From: an uncultured Acidobacteriota bacterium
Lineage (GTDB): Bacteria > Acidobacteriota > Blastocatellia > Pyrinomonadales > Pyrinomonadaceae
DNA: 64,000 nucleotides
Direction: 5' to 3'
NCBI GenBank assembly: GCA_902826795.1
Contig: CADEGD010000005.1
Coordinates: 1-64,000, forward strand
In this document: positions 52,054 through 60,305 of the stretch, in pieces
Layout of the letters: the number at the start of each line of letters is the position of its first letter
How positions within the stretch are numbered: the stretch's first letter is position 1
Program-made: the position numbers and the translations under genes
The notes under the pieces: model-generated
What the model was told of the DNA's origin: nothing
Databases searched by the model: none
Seen by the model: the letters and a program-made list of their open reading frames with translations, nothing else

Positions 52054-52656
52054 ATGGCGGCGGATCTTGTTAGCGGCACAACGAACCTTAACAGCGTCAT
52101 CGAGTTTTTGACGGCGATGATCACGCCGGCGTTGTTGATCTCGGCTACGGGTTCGCTCGTGCTTTCTACCTCAACCCGGCTTGGACGCGTTGTCGACCGC
52201 GTGCGTGCTCTCGAGGTCCGCGTCGGCGAGCTGATCTATGCCGAGGATAAGGAATCGATCCCGCTCTACGAAAAACGCGTTGAGGTCGTCGTCGATCTGA
52301 TCGATAAGGTGACCAGCCGTTCGCGGCTGCTTCAAAAAGCGATGACGACGTTCTATTACGGCCTGATGCTCTTCATCTTGACCAGCGTCGCTATCGCCGT
52401 CGCGGGCATATTTAATGTATATCGCTGGCTCCCGATCCCGATCGGCATCGTCGGTATTATGTTCCTCTTTTACGGCAGCCTCTTAATGCTGAAGGAAACG
52501 CGGATGGCAACCGCGACCATCAACGAGGAAATGGACTTCGTCTGGGAACTTGCCCGCAAGGTCGCACCGGAAGATGTCGCCGTAAAGTACGACAAGAAGG
52601 GCCGCATCAAGGGCTACAATGGACCCAAAGTATCTAACACTCTTGGCGGCGAATGA
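52054..52656 (+). CDS. DUF2721-type membrane protein
   Basis: 200 residues. An N-terminal hydrophobic helix (about 15-35, LTAMITPALLISATGSLVLSTS) is followed by STRLGRVVDRVRAL, a helix of about 45 charged residues, and two more hydrophobic helices (about 107-150). The TPALLISATGSLVLS...R-x-x-R-x-x-D-R motif is typical of DUF2721. Inner membrane; function unknown. The radical SAM gene begins 38 bases before its stop, which implies tight translational linkage. Confidence 0.8.
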   Translation: MAADLVSGTTNLNSVIEFLTAMITPALLISATGSLVLSTSTRLGRVVDRVRALEVRVGELIYAEDKESIPLYEKRVEVVVDLIDKVTSRSRLLQKAMTTFYYGLMLFILTSVAIAVAGIFNVYRWLPIPIGIVGIMFLFYGSLLMLKETRMATATINEEMDFVWELARKVAPEDVAVKYDKKGRIKGYNGPKVSNTLGGE

Positions 52657-53629
52657 GTTCGAGGCGCGGGTCGAACGGCTCGAAGCACTGCTCGCCTCTT
52701 GTACCATTTGCCCGAAAGATTGCGGCAACGATCGGCTGAAGGACGAGATCGCCGCGTGCTACTCCGGCCGATTGCCAATAGTGTCAAGCTACACCGCACA
52801 CTTCGGCGAAGAGCCTGTACTAAGCGGCACTAACGGTGCCGGTAATATCTTCTTTGGAAACTGCAATCTCCGCTGCGTCTATTGCCAAAACTATCAGATC
52901 TCTCAGACCTGGAAGCAACAGCGCAAGAACGAAGTAACCCATGAAAGGCTCGCCGAGATGATGCTCGAACTGCAGGACCAAGGCTGTCACAATATCGGCT
53001 TCGTATCGCCCACCCACTTCGCCCCGCAGATGGCACGTGCGATCTTCATCGCGGTACAAAACGGACTCCGACTTCCGATCGTTTACAACACCAACGCATA
53101 CGACTCCGTTGAGGTTCTCAAACTTCTCGACGGTATCGTCGACGTCTATCTCCCCGACATGAAGTACGCCGATTCCGATGCCGGCTTTCAGTATTCAAAG
53201 GTCCGCGACTACGCCCTTCACGCGCGTAATGCGATCAAAGAGATGCACCGCCAGATGGGTCCGACGCTGCAGTTCGACGAAGACGGCCTGCTCAAACGCG
53301 GCCTGCTGATCCGCCTGCTCGTCCTTCCCAACGACATCGCCGGCCTCGAAGACAACCTCCGTTGGATCCGCTCCGAACTTGGCCCGCAAACCGCCGTCTC
53401 CCTTATGGCCCAATACTACGCCACCCATAAAGCCGCCACCGACGACCGCTACATCCTCCTCTCCCGCCGCATCTCCGAACGAGAATGGTCCGACGCCGTA
53501 TCCCTCCTCGAAGACCTCGGCATCGAAGAAGGGTTTATGCAGGAATACGAATCCGCCTCATACTACTACCGCCCGGATTTCACCGACGCCGAGAAACCTT
53601 TCAAGGACATCAGGGATTTTCAAGAATGA
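52619..53629 (+). CDS. Radical SAM protein, PflA-like with N-terminal cysteine cluster
   Basis: 336 residues. The radical SAM motif C-x-x-x-C-x-x-C is at residues 82, 86 and 89 (NCNLRCVYCQNY). An N-terminal cluster at residues 28, 31, 35 and 47 (C-x-x-C-P-x-x-C and a later C) fits the family of PflA-like proteins that open with CRLCPRNC-type motifs. The next segment, FGEEPVLSGTNGAGNIFFG, and VYLPDMKYAD are family features. These proteins are thought to be glycyl-radical or peptide-modifying activases, but no substrate is known. No glycyl-radical enzyme is nearby. It overlaps both neighbours. Confidence 0.88.
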   Translation: MDPKYLTLLAANEFEARVERLEALLASCTICPKDCGNDRLKDEIAACYSGRLPIVSSYTAHFGEEPVLSGTNGAGNIFFGNCNLRCVYCQNYQISQTWKQQRKNEVTHERLAEMMLELQDQGCHNIGFVSPTHFAPQMARAIFIAVQNGLRLPIVYNTNAYDSVEVLKLLDGIVDVYLPDMKYADSDAGFQYSKVRDYALHARNAIKEMHRQMGPTLQFDEDGLLKRGLLIRLLVLPNDIAGLEDNLRWIRSELGPQTAVSLMAQYYATHKAATDDRYILLSRRISEREWSDAVSLLEDLGIEEGFMQEYESASYYYRPDFTDAEKPFKDIRDFQE

Positions 53630-54849
53630 ACACCAAGCTTCTGCAGACCGCTGCCGCTATCTCTCTGGTCTTGATCGTAGCAGCTCCGGCCTTTGCTCAG
53701 CCAAAACGATCTGAGTCGGACGCCCGGGCAACGGTTAGACGAGTGCTAAAAAGCTCGCCTATAATCGACGGACACAATGACCTGTTCGCGTGGTATCACG
53801 GGTGCAACTATAAGAAACTCGCAAAGTGTCCTCAAGACATTTCAGATTATCCCCTTGATAAAATTCAAAAGGGTCATACGGACATTCCACGCTGGCGAAA
53901 AGGCGGTGTTGGAGGTGTTCAACTAAATGTTTACAGCGAAACGCTCTCAACCTTTCTGGACGCATACGACCTGCTCTATCGCCTTGAGAAGCAGTACCCA
54001 AAAGACTTAAAGGTAGTAAGAAGCTCCCTGGAAATGCGCAGAGCGATTGTTTCCGGAAAGATTGCACTGCTTCCAATGCTTGAGGGGTCCGACCGTCTCG
54101 AAGGTAAACCCTGGCTTCTTCGCACCTACTACAAGCTGGGACTTCGCACGGTTACCTTTACCTACACTAGCGGAGAGTTAGCAGATGGAAGCGATGACGC
54201 ACCCAAAAACAACGGCGTATCGACTCTTGGCAAGGCGATGATCAACGAGATGAACGATCTTGGGATCATCATTGATATTTCGCACGCCTCTACCAAGACT
54301 ATGAACGACGTCCTTGATCAAACGTCGGCTCCGGTTATCTTTAGCCATTCCAATGCCCGGACAGTGTGCGATGTTGAACGAAATGTTCCGGACGATGTAC
54401 TGCTCAGGCTCAAGAAAAATGGCGGCCTGATAATGGTCGACATGGCCCCGGAGCATACGTCGAATGCGTTTGTGAAATGGATGAAGGAGGGTGATGATCT
54501 TTATTTCAGCGTGAAAAAGAAAAACCCCGATGATCCGAAACTCCTTGCCAACACAATGAAAGCCTGGGAACTGGCAAACCCACAACCACGCGTGAAGATC
54601 ACAGAGGTCGCCGACCATTTCGATCACGTGAAGAGATTGATCGGAGTTGACCACATCGGGATCAGCGGGGACTATGATGGGATCGAGTACACGACCGACG
54701 GACTCGAGGACGTTTCTAAGTTTCCTGATCTGCTTCTTGAGCTTGCACGACGTGGCTGGAGAGAAACAGAACTTAAGAAGATCACCGGCCAGAACTTCTT
54801 GAGAGTTTTTGAACGTGTGGAGAACAGCCGGAAGGATGGGAGGCCATGA
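53626..54849 (+). CDS. Exported membrane dipeptidase (peptidase M19)
   Basis: 407 residues starting at the ATG at 53626, which overlaps the radical SAM stop by four bases and opens a signal peptide (MNTKLLQTAAAISLVLIVAA). The M19 zinc ligands are seen in IIDGHNDLFAW (His, Asp), MLEGSD (Glu), IIDISHAS (His) and IFSHSNAR (His), with GISGDYDGI near the end. Such enzymes cleave dipeptides, including D-amino-acid ones and beta-lactams in the mammalian renal member. It is likely periplasmic. It overlaps the peroxiredoxin gene by four bases. Confidence 0.9.
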   Translation: MNTKLLQTAAAISLVLIVAAPAFAQPKRSESDARATVRRVLKSSPIIDGHNDLFAWYHGCNYKKLAKCPQDISDYPLDKIQKGHTDIPRWRKGGVGGVQLNVYSETLSTFLDAYDLLYRLEKQYPKDLKVVRSSLEMRRAIVSGKIALLPMLEGSDRLEGKPWLLRTYYKLGLRTVTFTYTSGELADGSDDAPKNNGVSTLGKAMINEMNDLGIIIDISHASTKTMNDVLDQTSAPVIFSHSNARTVCDVERNVPDDVLLRLKKNGGLIMVDMAPEHTSNAFVKWMKEGDDLYFSVKKKNPDDPKLLANTMKAWELANPQPRVKITEVADHFDHVKRLIGVDHIGISGDYDGIEYTTDGLEDVSKFPDLLLELARRGWRETELKKITGQNFLRVFERVENSRKDGRP

Positions 54850-55301
54850 AGGTTAAGAACGACGCACCGGATTTCACACTTAAGGACGGCTACGGGAATG
54901 ATTGGACGTTGAGCGACCATCGCGGGAAGACGGTCGTGCTGCTGTTCTATCCCGGTGACAACACGCCGGTTTGCACGGCGCAGCTTTGTTCGGTGAGGGA
55001 TCACTGGTCGGAGTATCAGGCGACGGGTGCCGAGGTTGTCGGCATCTCGACGGACTCAGTCGAATCGCACAAGGGATTTGCTGAGAAAAACGAGTTGCCG
55101 TTAAGGCTTCTGTCCGATCCCGACAGAAAGGTCTCGACCGCTTACGATATGACCTCGTGGCTGCCCGGCAGAAACGCACGCGGCGTGGTCGTGATCGATC
55201 GCGAAGGCAAGATCGCCTATCACAAAGCACAGCCGATCAGCCTTCTGCGCCCGGCGGATGAGGACGTTCTCGCGGCGATCAAGAGAGCGGAAAACGTCTA
55301 A
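54846..55301 (+). CDS. Peroxiredoxin, AhpC/TSA (BCP/PrxQ type)
   Basis: 151 residues with the BCP/PrxQ layout: APDFTLKDGYGNDWTLSDHRGKTVVLLFYPGDNTPVC-type core, peroxidatic Cys C43 in TPVCTAQLC and a resolving Cys C48 five residues later. It reduces hydroperoxides with thioredoxin. It has no signal peptide, so it is cytoplasmic, although the gene upstream encodes an exported dipeptidase with which it overlaps by four bases. Confidence 0.93.
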   Translation: MKVKNDAPDFTLKDGYGNDWTLSDHRGKTVVLLFYPGDNTPVCTAQLCSVRDHWSEYQATGAEVVGISTDSVESHKGFAEKNELPLRLLSDPDRKVSTAYDMTSWLPGRNARGVVVIDREGKIAYHKAQPISLLRPADEDVLAAIKRAENV

Positions 55302-55345
55302 TCCAACCTCGGTGCCCTCTGTGTTCTCTGTGGTAAAATACTTGC

Positions 55346-55639
55346 ATGGGATTATTTGGAGACAAGTTCAAGTGTGGCCGCTGCGGACTGAAGAACGAAC
55401 CGATCGGCTACGCACCTGTTCCGACTGAACTCGGCGCAAAGATCGGTGAAGAGATGTGTAAGGATTGCTGGGCTGAGTGGCAAAAGAAGCAGATGCAGCT
55501 GATCAATCACTTCGGGCTCGACGTTTCGAAACCGGAATCGCACGAGTTTCTGTTCGACAATATGAAGATCTTTTTCTACGACGACGGCAGCGGCCTCGCG
55601 ACCATCGACACGTCAAAAGAAGGCAGCGTTAACTGGTAG
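55346..55639 (+). CDS. YggX-like Fe(II)-trafficking/oxidative-damage protection protein with zinc-ribbon motif
   Basis: 97 residues. The body matches YggX-type proteins in order: PVPTELGAKIGEEM, WAEWQKKQMQLINHFGLDV, and a C-terminal helix FLFDNMKIFFY. YggX is linked to iron-sulfur repair and resistance to superoxide. Unlike the usual YggX, which has one N-terminal Cys, this protein carries two C-x-x-C pairs (C10/C13 and C38/C41), suggesting a bound zinc or iron. It sits next to a peroxiredoxin gene. Confidence 0.75.
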   Translation: MGLFGDKFKCGRCGLKNEPIGYAPVPTELGAKIGEEMCKDCWAEWQKKQMQLINHFGLDVSKPESHEFLFDNMKIFFYDDGSGLATIDTSKEGSVNW

Positions 55640-55802
55640 TCTTTGGGCCGGCAGCCGTTCGCCGACATCTCTCCGAGCAGTATTTGACCTCATCCCAGAC
55701 GCGCTCCCAACGCTTACGCCATTTCATCGGCCGCCCGCACTGCTTGCAGATCTTTTCGGGAAGATCGATTTTTCTGTAACTCTTCCGGTCGTTTTGTCGC
55801 AT
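55629..55802 (-). CDS. DUF2256 zinc-ribbon protein
   Basis: 57 residues from the ATG at 55802 (a TTG at 55817 is possible). The DUF2256 motif is complete: KICKQCGRPMKWRKRWERVWDEVKYCSERCRR, two C-x-x-C / C-x-x-x-C pairs in a compact basic frame that binds zinc. Function unknown; often found near photolyase or cryptochrome genes in other bacteria, which are not seen here. Its 3' end overlaps the YggX-like gene by 11 bases, and its start is near the divergent ATE-like gene. Confidence 0.8.
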   Translation of the reverse strand: MRQNDRKSYRKIDLPEKICKQCGRPMKWRKRWERVWDEVKYCSERCRRTAAGPKTTS

Positions 55803-55816
55803 AATGTCCGGCAGCA

Positions 55817-56479
55817 ATGCAGCTAGAGAATTTCCGACTCATCAATGAGGAGTTCCACGCAGAGTTCGTTCTGCCAGAGCAGATGGATTCTTTGTGGGCG
55901 AACGGCTGGCGGCATTTCGGCACGCATTTTTTTCGCTACAACGTCGGCTTTCTGATAGACGACCTGCGTTTCGTACTTCCTTTAAGAATACGTCTCGCAG
56001 ATTTCGATTTTTCTAAAAGCCAGCGTCGCGTCCTCCGCAGAAATGAGGACCTCGAAGTGTCCGTCGGCCCGATCAATGTCGACGCCGAGACCGAAATGCT
56101 GTTCAACCGGCACAAAGCCAGATTCGACCACAGTATCCCTGAATCGATCTACAACTTCGTCTCACCGACCACAGCTCCATGTGAAGCAAAGGAGCTCTGC
56201 GTGACAAAACACGGCGAACTGCTTGCCGTTAGCTATTTCGATATTGGAAGCAATTCGACATCCGGCGTTTACGCAATGTTTGAACCCGCATTAGCAACTC
56301 GAAGCCTGGGCATCTTCACGATGCTAAAAGAGATCGAGTATTCGATAGAAACCCGCCGCGAGTTTTACTACCAAGGCTACGCTTATCAAGGCGCTTCTTT
56401 CTACGATTACAAAAAACGCTTCCGCGGCACGGAAGCGTTCGATTGGCAAAATAGTTGGGTTGATAACAAGCGATTTTAG
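55817..56479 (+). CDS. Arginyl/leucyl-tRNA--protein transferase C-terminal-like protein
   Basis: 220 residues covering the GNAT-like ATE-C fold. It has GTHFFRYNVGFLIDDLRFVLPLRIRLADFDFSKSQRRVLRRN, the SKSQRRV-x-R-R-N block being the hallmark of arginyltransferase C-terminal domains, and a later YAYQGASFYDYKKRF. The Cys-rich N-terminal ATE-N domain of full transferases (Bpt/Ate1) is absent. It may transfer amino acids to N-termini for the N-degron pathway or have a diverged role. It is divergent from the DUF2256 gene. Confidence 0.78.
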   Translation: MQLENFRLINEEFHAEFVLPEQMDSLWANGWRHFGTHFFRYNVGFLIDDLRFVLPLRIRLADFDFSKSQRRVLRRNEDLEVSVGPINVDAETEMLFNRHKARFDHSIPESIYNFVSPTTAPCEAKELCVTKHGELLAVSYFDIGSNSTSGVYAMFEPALATRSLGIFTMLKEIEYSIETRREFYYQGYAYQGASFYDYKKRFRGTEAFDWQNSWVDNKRF

Positions 56480-56492
56480 AGAGTTTTGGCAA

Positions 56493-57701
56493 CTATGTTT
56501 GCAAGCTCGCCATTACCTTGCCTATGAAATCGTTGATCTTTCCGTTCTCGATCCAGCGGGCGACGATGACGATATCGTTGTCAGGGTCGATGTAAATGAT
56601 GTTGGTGCCGTTGCCGACGTGAACGAAGGCGGTTGCGGGCGCGTTCGGGTAGAGTTTTTTATCGGTGTTGAGAAACCAATTCATAAAGCCGTACGTCGGC
56701 TCGACAGAGGTAGGAGTTCTCGCCTGGCGAATAAACTCTGAGGAAAGTAGCTGCTTGTTTCCCCATCTGCCGTTGCGAGCGGTAAGCAGTCCGTAGCGGG
56801 CCATGTCATACGCGTTGATAAACATGCCTCCGCCCCAATGCCCTCCGCCGCTGACCGACTGTATGATCTTCCCGTCAATAACGACGAACGAATTTTCATA
56901 GCCGTACCAGCGCCAAGTGTTCGACGCCCCGATCTCGTCCATGATCTGTTCTTTCAAGACCTCAGGCAGCGGTTTCCTCCAAACGTTAAGTGCAGCGAGA
57001 GAAAGAACATTTACGCGAACGTCGTTGTATTCGTACGCAGTGCCCGGCTCTTTGCGGGCGCGAGTGAGCCAAGTCGTATTATCGCGGTCGGGCCGGTCAG
57101 CCCACTCCGGTTTGCCCCAGAGCGTTCCTTCCCAATCGCTGGTCTGACGAAGCAGATGTTCCCAGGTGATCTTTCGATTATGTTCGGTCGCGAACAGATC
57201 GACGAACGGCGAGCGTCCGAAGTTCTCGGGCGCGTCGAACTTCTCGCCGGGTTTATAAGCTTGAGTCGGCGCCGAATAATCCGCAGCTTTATCTTGCAGG
57301 CTGCGAATCAACTTCCGGTCGAACGCGAGGCCGACCGTTGTTGAGAGGAAACTCTTCGTGACGCTGAACGTCATATCGACGCGATTGGGATCACCCCATT
57401 CGGCGACGATATAACCGTTGCGGATGATTAACCCAGTCGCGTCGCCGCGGTCTTTAAATTGGCCGATCGGTTCGCCGTAAGGTTCACGACCAAATGATTG
57501 AAAATGAGCAAGCTGCAGATCTCGCGGAGCTTTTGATTCGCTCGCGACCGCGAAATCAATGGCCTCTTTAAGCTTGACGGCGTTGAGCTTTGATTGCTGC
57601 GGAGTGCGTCGAGCCCAAGATCCGGCGGGTGGGTTGTATTGGGCGAATGCCGCGACGGAAAGGATGCAAATCGATAGACAAAGGCGAAGCGGATTTCTCA
57701 T
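56493..57701 (-). CDS. Serine hydrolase, class C beta-lactamase family
   Basis: 402 residues with a signal peptide (about 1-21, ending AAFAQ). SxxK is present in FSVTKSFLSTTVGLA, the second motif is Y-x-N in AYEYNDVRV, and a HVGNGTNIIYIDP segment takes the place of KTG. Beta-lactamase-family (S12-like) serine hydrolases include esterases, peptidases and true lactamases; nothing here points to lactamase function specifically. Probably periplasmic. It is a single gene convergent with the ATE-like gene. Confidence 0.88.
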   Translation of the reverse strand: MRNPLRLCLSICILSVAAFAQYNPPAGSWARRTPQQSKLNAVKLKEAIDFAVASESKAPRDLQLAHFQSFGREPYGEPIGQFKDRGDATGLIIRNGYIVAEWGDPNRVDMTFSVTKSFLSTTVGLAFDRKLIRSLQDKAADYSAPTQAYKPGEKFDAPENFGRSPFVDLFATEHNRKITWEHLLRQTSDWEGTLWGKPEWADRPDRDNTTWLTRARKEPGTAYEYNDVRVNVLSLAALNVWRKPLPEVLKEQIMDEIGASNTWRWYGYENSFVVIDGKIIQSVSGGGHWGGGMFINAYDMARYGLLTARNGRWGNKQLLSSEFIRQARTPTSVEPTYGFMNWFLNTDKKLYPNAPATAFVHVGNGTNIIYIDPDNDIVIVARWIENGKINDFIGKVMASLQT

Positions 57702-57884
57702 CTTATTCTTCTTGATCTTCTTTTTCTGTGGTTGCTCCTGTTTTTTTAAATAACCACAAAAGGCACAGAAAACACAAAACGAGAATCGCTCGGCCCGGTT
57801 ATCCTTTCGCCTGTTGTCCCCGCCCTGTGGTCAAGCCTTTCTTCCACCACGGAACAAGAGGGACAAGAAGAACAAGAATCAACG

Positions 57885-60305
57885 TCAGCGGGCGGCTCGG
57901 ATGATGTCGGCGAAAACTCCGGCGGCGGTTACGTCTGCTCCGGCTCCGGCTCCTTTGATCACGAGCGGCTGATCTGCATAGCGGTTGGTGTAAAACAATA
58001 CAGCATTGTCCTTTCCGGAAAGATTCGCGAAGTTGTGATCCGAGTCGATCGATTGTAATCCGACGCTTGCCGCGCCGCCGTCGAGAGATGCGATGTACTT
58101 CAGCTTCAGACCTTGTGCGGCCGCATCGTCGAGTAACTTGCGGAAATGTGGCTCCTGTTTTGTCATCTCGGCGTAGAAATCTTCGACTGTTCCGGTGAGG
58201 CAAGATTCGGGGAGGAAACCAGAGTTCGAGATTTCGTCCATCTCCATCGCGTAACCAGCCTCGCGGGCGAGAATCAGGATCTTGCGAGCGACGTCCGTGC
58301 CCGAAAGATCAAGCCGCGGATCCGGCTCGGTATAGCCTTCAGCTTGTGCTTGTCTCACAACGTCCGAAAAATTTCGCGAGCCGTCGTAGTTGTTGAAAAC
58401 GAAGTTGAGCGTACCGCTCAGAACAGCCTCAATACGGTTCACTTTGTCGCCGCTGCGGATGAGATCGTTTAGAGTGTGGATGACGGGAAGTCCCGCTCCG
58501 ACGTTGGTTTCGAAAAAGAAGTTTGAGTTATATTCGCGGGCAAGGTCCTTGAGCCGCTTGTAGTTTTGATACTTGCTGGAAGCGGCGACCTTGTTGCAGG
58601 CAATGACGGAAACACTTTTCTGCAAAAGCTTAGGATAGGTCCCAACGACATCTGCAGAGGCAGTTACGTCGACAAAGATCGAGTTTCTAAGGTTTCTTTC
58701 AATGATAGAGTCGGTGAACGCCGTGACATCTGAAGCTTTGGCGGCAGCAACCAGATCCTTAATGGCGCTAAGCTCGACACCTTCATCGACAAACGCCGCC
58801 TTCTTACTCGTCGCCACACCGACAACACGCAGGTTCAATCTCAACTCGTCCGACACGTGGTCGAACTGCTGCCGGATCTGGTCTAGAAGTCGCGAGCCGA
58901 CGGTTCCAACACCGGCGACGAAGATGTTGATCTGCTTCTTGCCGTCTGAAAAAAACTCTTCGTGAAGCGTGTTAACAGCCTTGCGAACATCCGCCGATTC
59001 GATGACGGCCGAGATATTGCGTTCCGAAGAGCCCTGTGCGATCGCCCGAATGTTGACGCCGTTGTGTCCAAGCGTCGAGAACATCCGGCCGCTGACGCCG
59101 GTGTGAAACCGCATACGGTCGCCGACAAGAGCGAGGATAGAAAGGCCAGTTTCTACGCGAAGCGGGTCGATCTTGCCGACGGCGATCTCATATTCGAACT
59201 CTTGATCGACCGCCGCCTTGGCGCGATCACTCGCCTTCTCTTCAACCGCGACACAGATCGAATGTTCGGAAGAACTTTGCGTGATAAGAATAACGTTGAT
59301 CTGCGAACGCGAGAGCGCGTCGAAAAGGCGTTTTGAAAATCCGGGAACGCCGACCATGCCGCTGCCCTCAAGATTCAGGATGGCGATCTTGTCGATGCTG
59401 GTAATGCCGCGGATCATCTCGGCGTCGGCCGACTCGGCTTCGATAAGCGTGCCGAAATCTCCTGGAGCGAACGTGTTCTTCACCCAAGCGGGAATGCCCT
59501 TCGCCATCACCGGTTGGATCGTTGGCGGATAGATCACCTTGGCGCCGAAATGTGATAACTCCATTGCCTCGCGATAGGTGATTCGCGGAATGTCTCGAAC
59601 GTTCCGAACAAACCTCGGATCCGCCGTCATCATGCCGCTTACGTCCGTCCATATTTCGAGCACGTCAGCATCGAGAGCGGCCGCGAAGATCGCCGCGGTG
59701 TAATCCGATCCGCCACGTCCCAGCGTCGTCGTGTGACCGCTCGCATCGGATGCGACGAATCCTGGAGCTATGGTGAGCTTGGAAAAACGGTGAGCCACGA
59801 TCTGCTCGTTTGTCGTCTTGAAATCGACGGTTGCGTTGCCGAATGCCGAGTCAGTGCGGATCGTATCCCGACTGTCCAGCCATGTATTATCAACGCCGAT
59901 CGATGTAAGGTATGCGGATACGATGCGGGTCGAAAGAAGTTCGCCATAGCTGAGGATCGCGTCAAGCGTGCGAAGGCTGAGCTCGCCGACTAGCGAAACG
60001 CCGCGGCACAAGTTATCGAGCTCGTCGAGTTTTTCACTTACTTCTCTCGTGATCTCGTCGGCGTTCGACGGGATCAACTCAACGATCGTCCGCAGATGAA
60101 GCTCTCGGATCTCGCCTAGCTTCGTTGCATAAGCTTGGTCGCCACGCTCTGCCATTCGTCCGGCGTCGATCAACTTGTCCGTTGTTCCCTGCATCGCTGA
60201 CAGAACGACAACGCCCTCAGCCTCGATGCGGCGAACGATCTCGACTACTTTCTTTATGTTATCGGCGTTTGCAACTGACGACCCGCCGAACTTCAAAACT
60301 TTCAT
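57885..60305 (-). CDS. thrA: Bifunctional aspartokinase/homoserine dehydrogenase
   Basis: 806 residues, close to E. coli ThrA (820). The N-terminal aspartokinase (about 1-290) begins MKVLKFGGSSVANADNI and has RGGSDYTAAIFAAALDAD. Two ACT-like regulatory segments follow (about 310-460, with VEEKASDRAKAAV and VESADVRKAVNTLHEEF-type strands), then the homoserine dehydrogenase domain with NAD-binding GVGTVGSRLLDQI and GAGLPVIHTLNDLIRSGD. It phosphorylates aspartate and reduces aspartate semialdehyde; the ACT region suggests feedback by threonine. Its start overlaps the thrC stop by ATGA. Confidence 0.96.
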   Translation of the reverse strand: MKVLKFGGSSVANADNIKKVVEIVRRIEAEGVVVLSAMQGTTDKLIDAGRMAERGDQAYATKLGEIRELHLRTIVELIPSNADEITREVSEKLDELDNLCRGVSLVGELSLRTLDAILSYGELLSTRIVSAYLTSIGVDNTWLDSRDTIRTDSAFGNATVDFKTTNEQIVAHRFSKLTIAPGFVASDASGHTTTLGRGGSDYTAAIFAAALDADVLEIWTDVSGMMTADPRFVRNVRDIPRITYREAMELSHFGAKVIYPPTIQPVMAKGIPAWVKNTFAPGDFGTLIEAESADAEMIRGITSIDKIAILNLEGSGMVGVPGFSKRLFDALSRSQINVILITQSSSEHSICVAVEEKASDRAKAAVDQEFEYEIAVGKIDPLRVETGLSILALVGDRMRFHTGVSGRMFSTLGHNGVNIRAIAQGSSERNISAVIESADVRKAVNTLHEEFFSDGKKQINIFVAGVGTVGSRLLDQIRQQFDHVSDELRLNLRVVGVATSKKAAFVDEGVELSAIKDLVAAAKASDVTAFTDSIIERNLRNSIFVDVTASADVVGTYPKLLQKSVSVIACNKVAASSKYQNYKRLKDLAREYNSNFFFETNVGAGLPVIHTLNDLIRSGDKVNRIEAVLSGTLNFVFNNYDGSRNFSDVVRQAQAEGYTEPDPRLDLSGTDVARKILILAREAGYAMEMDEISNSGFLPESCLTGTVEDFYAEMTKQEPHFRKLLDDAAAQGLKLKYIASLDGGAASVGLQSIDSDHNFANLSGKDNAVLFYTNRYADQPLVIKGAGAGADVTAAGVFADIIRAAR

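Noticed and set aside
57799-58203. Arg-rich minus-strand frame at the thrA 3' end
   Set aside because: Composition is that of a shadow frame of thrA; the Leu/Val/Pro run after the thrA stop looks like a low-complexity intergenic repeat.
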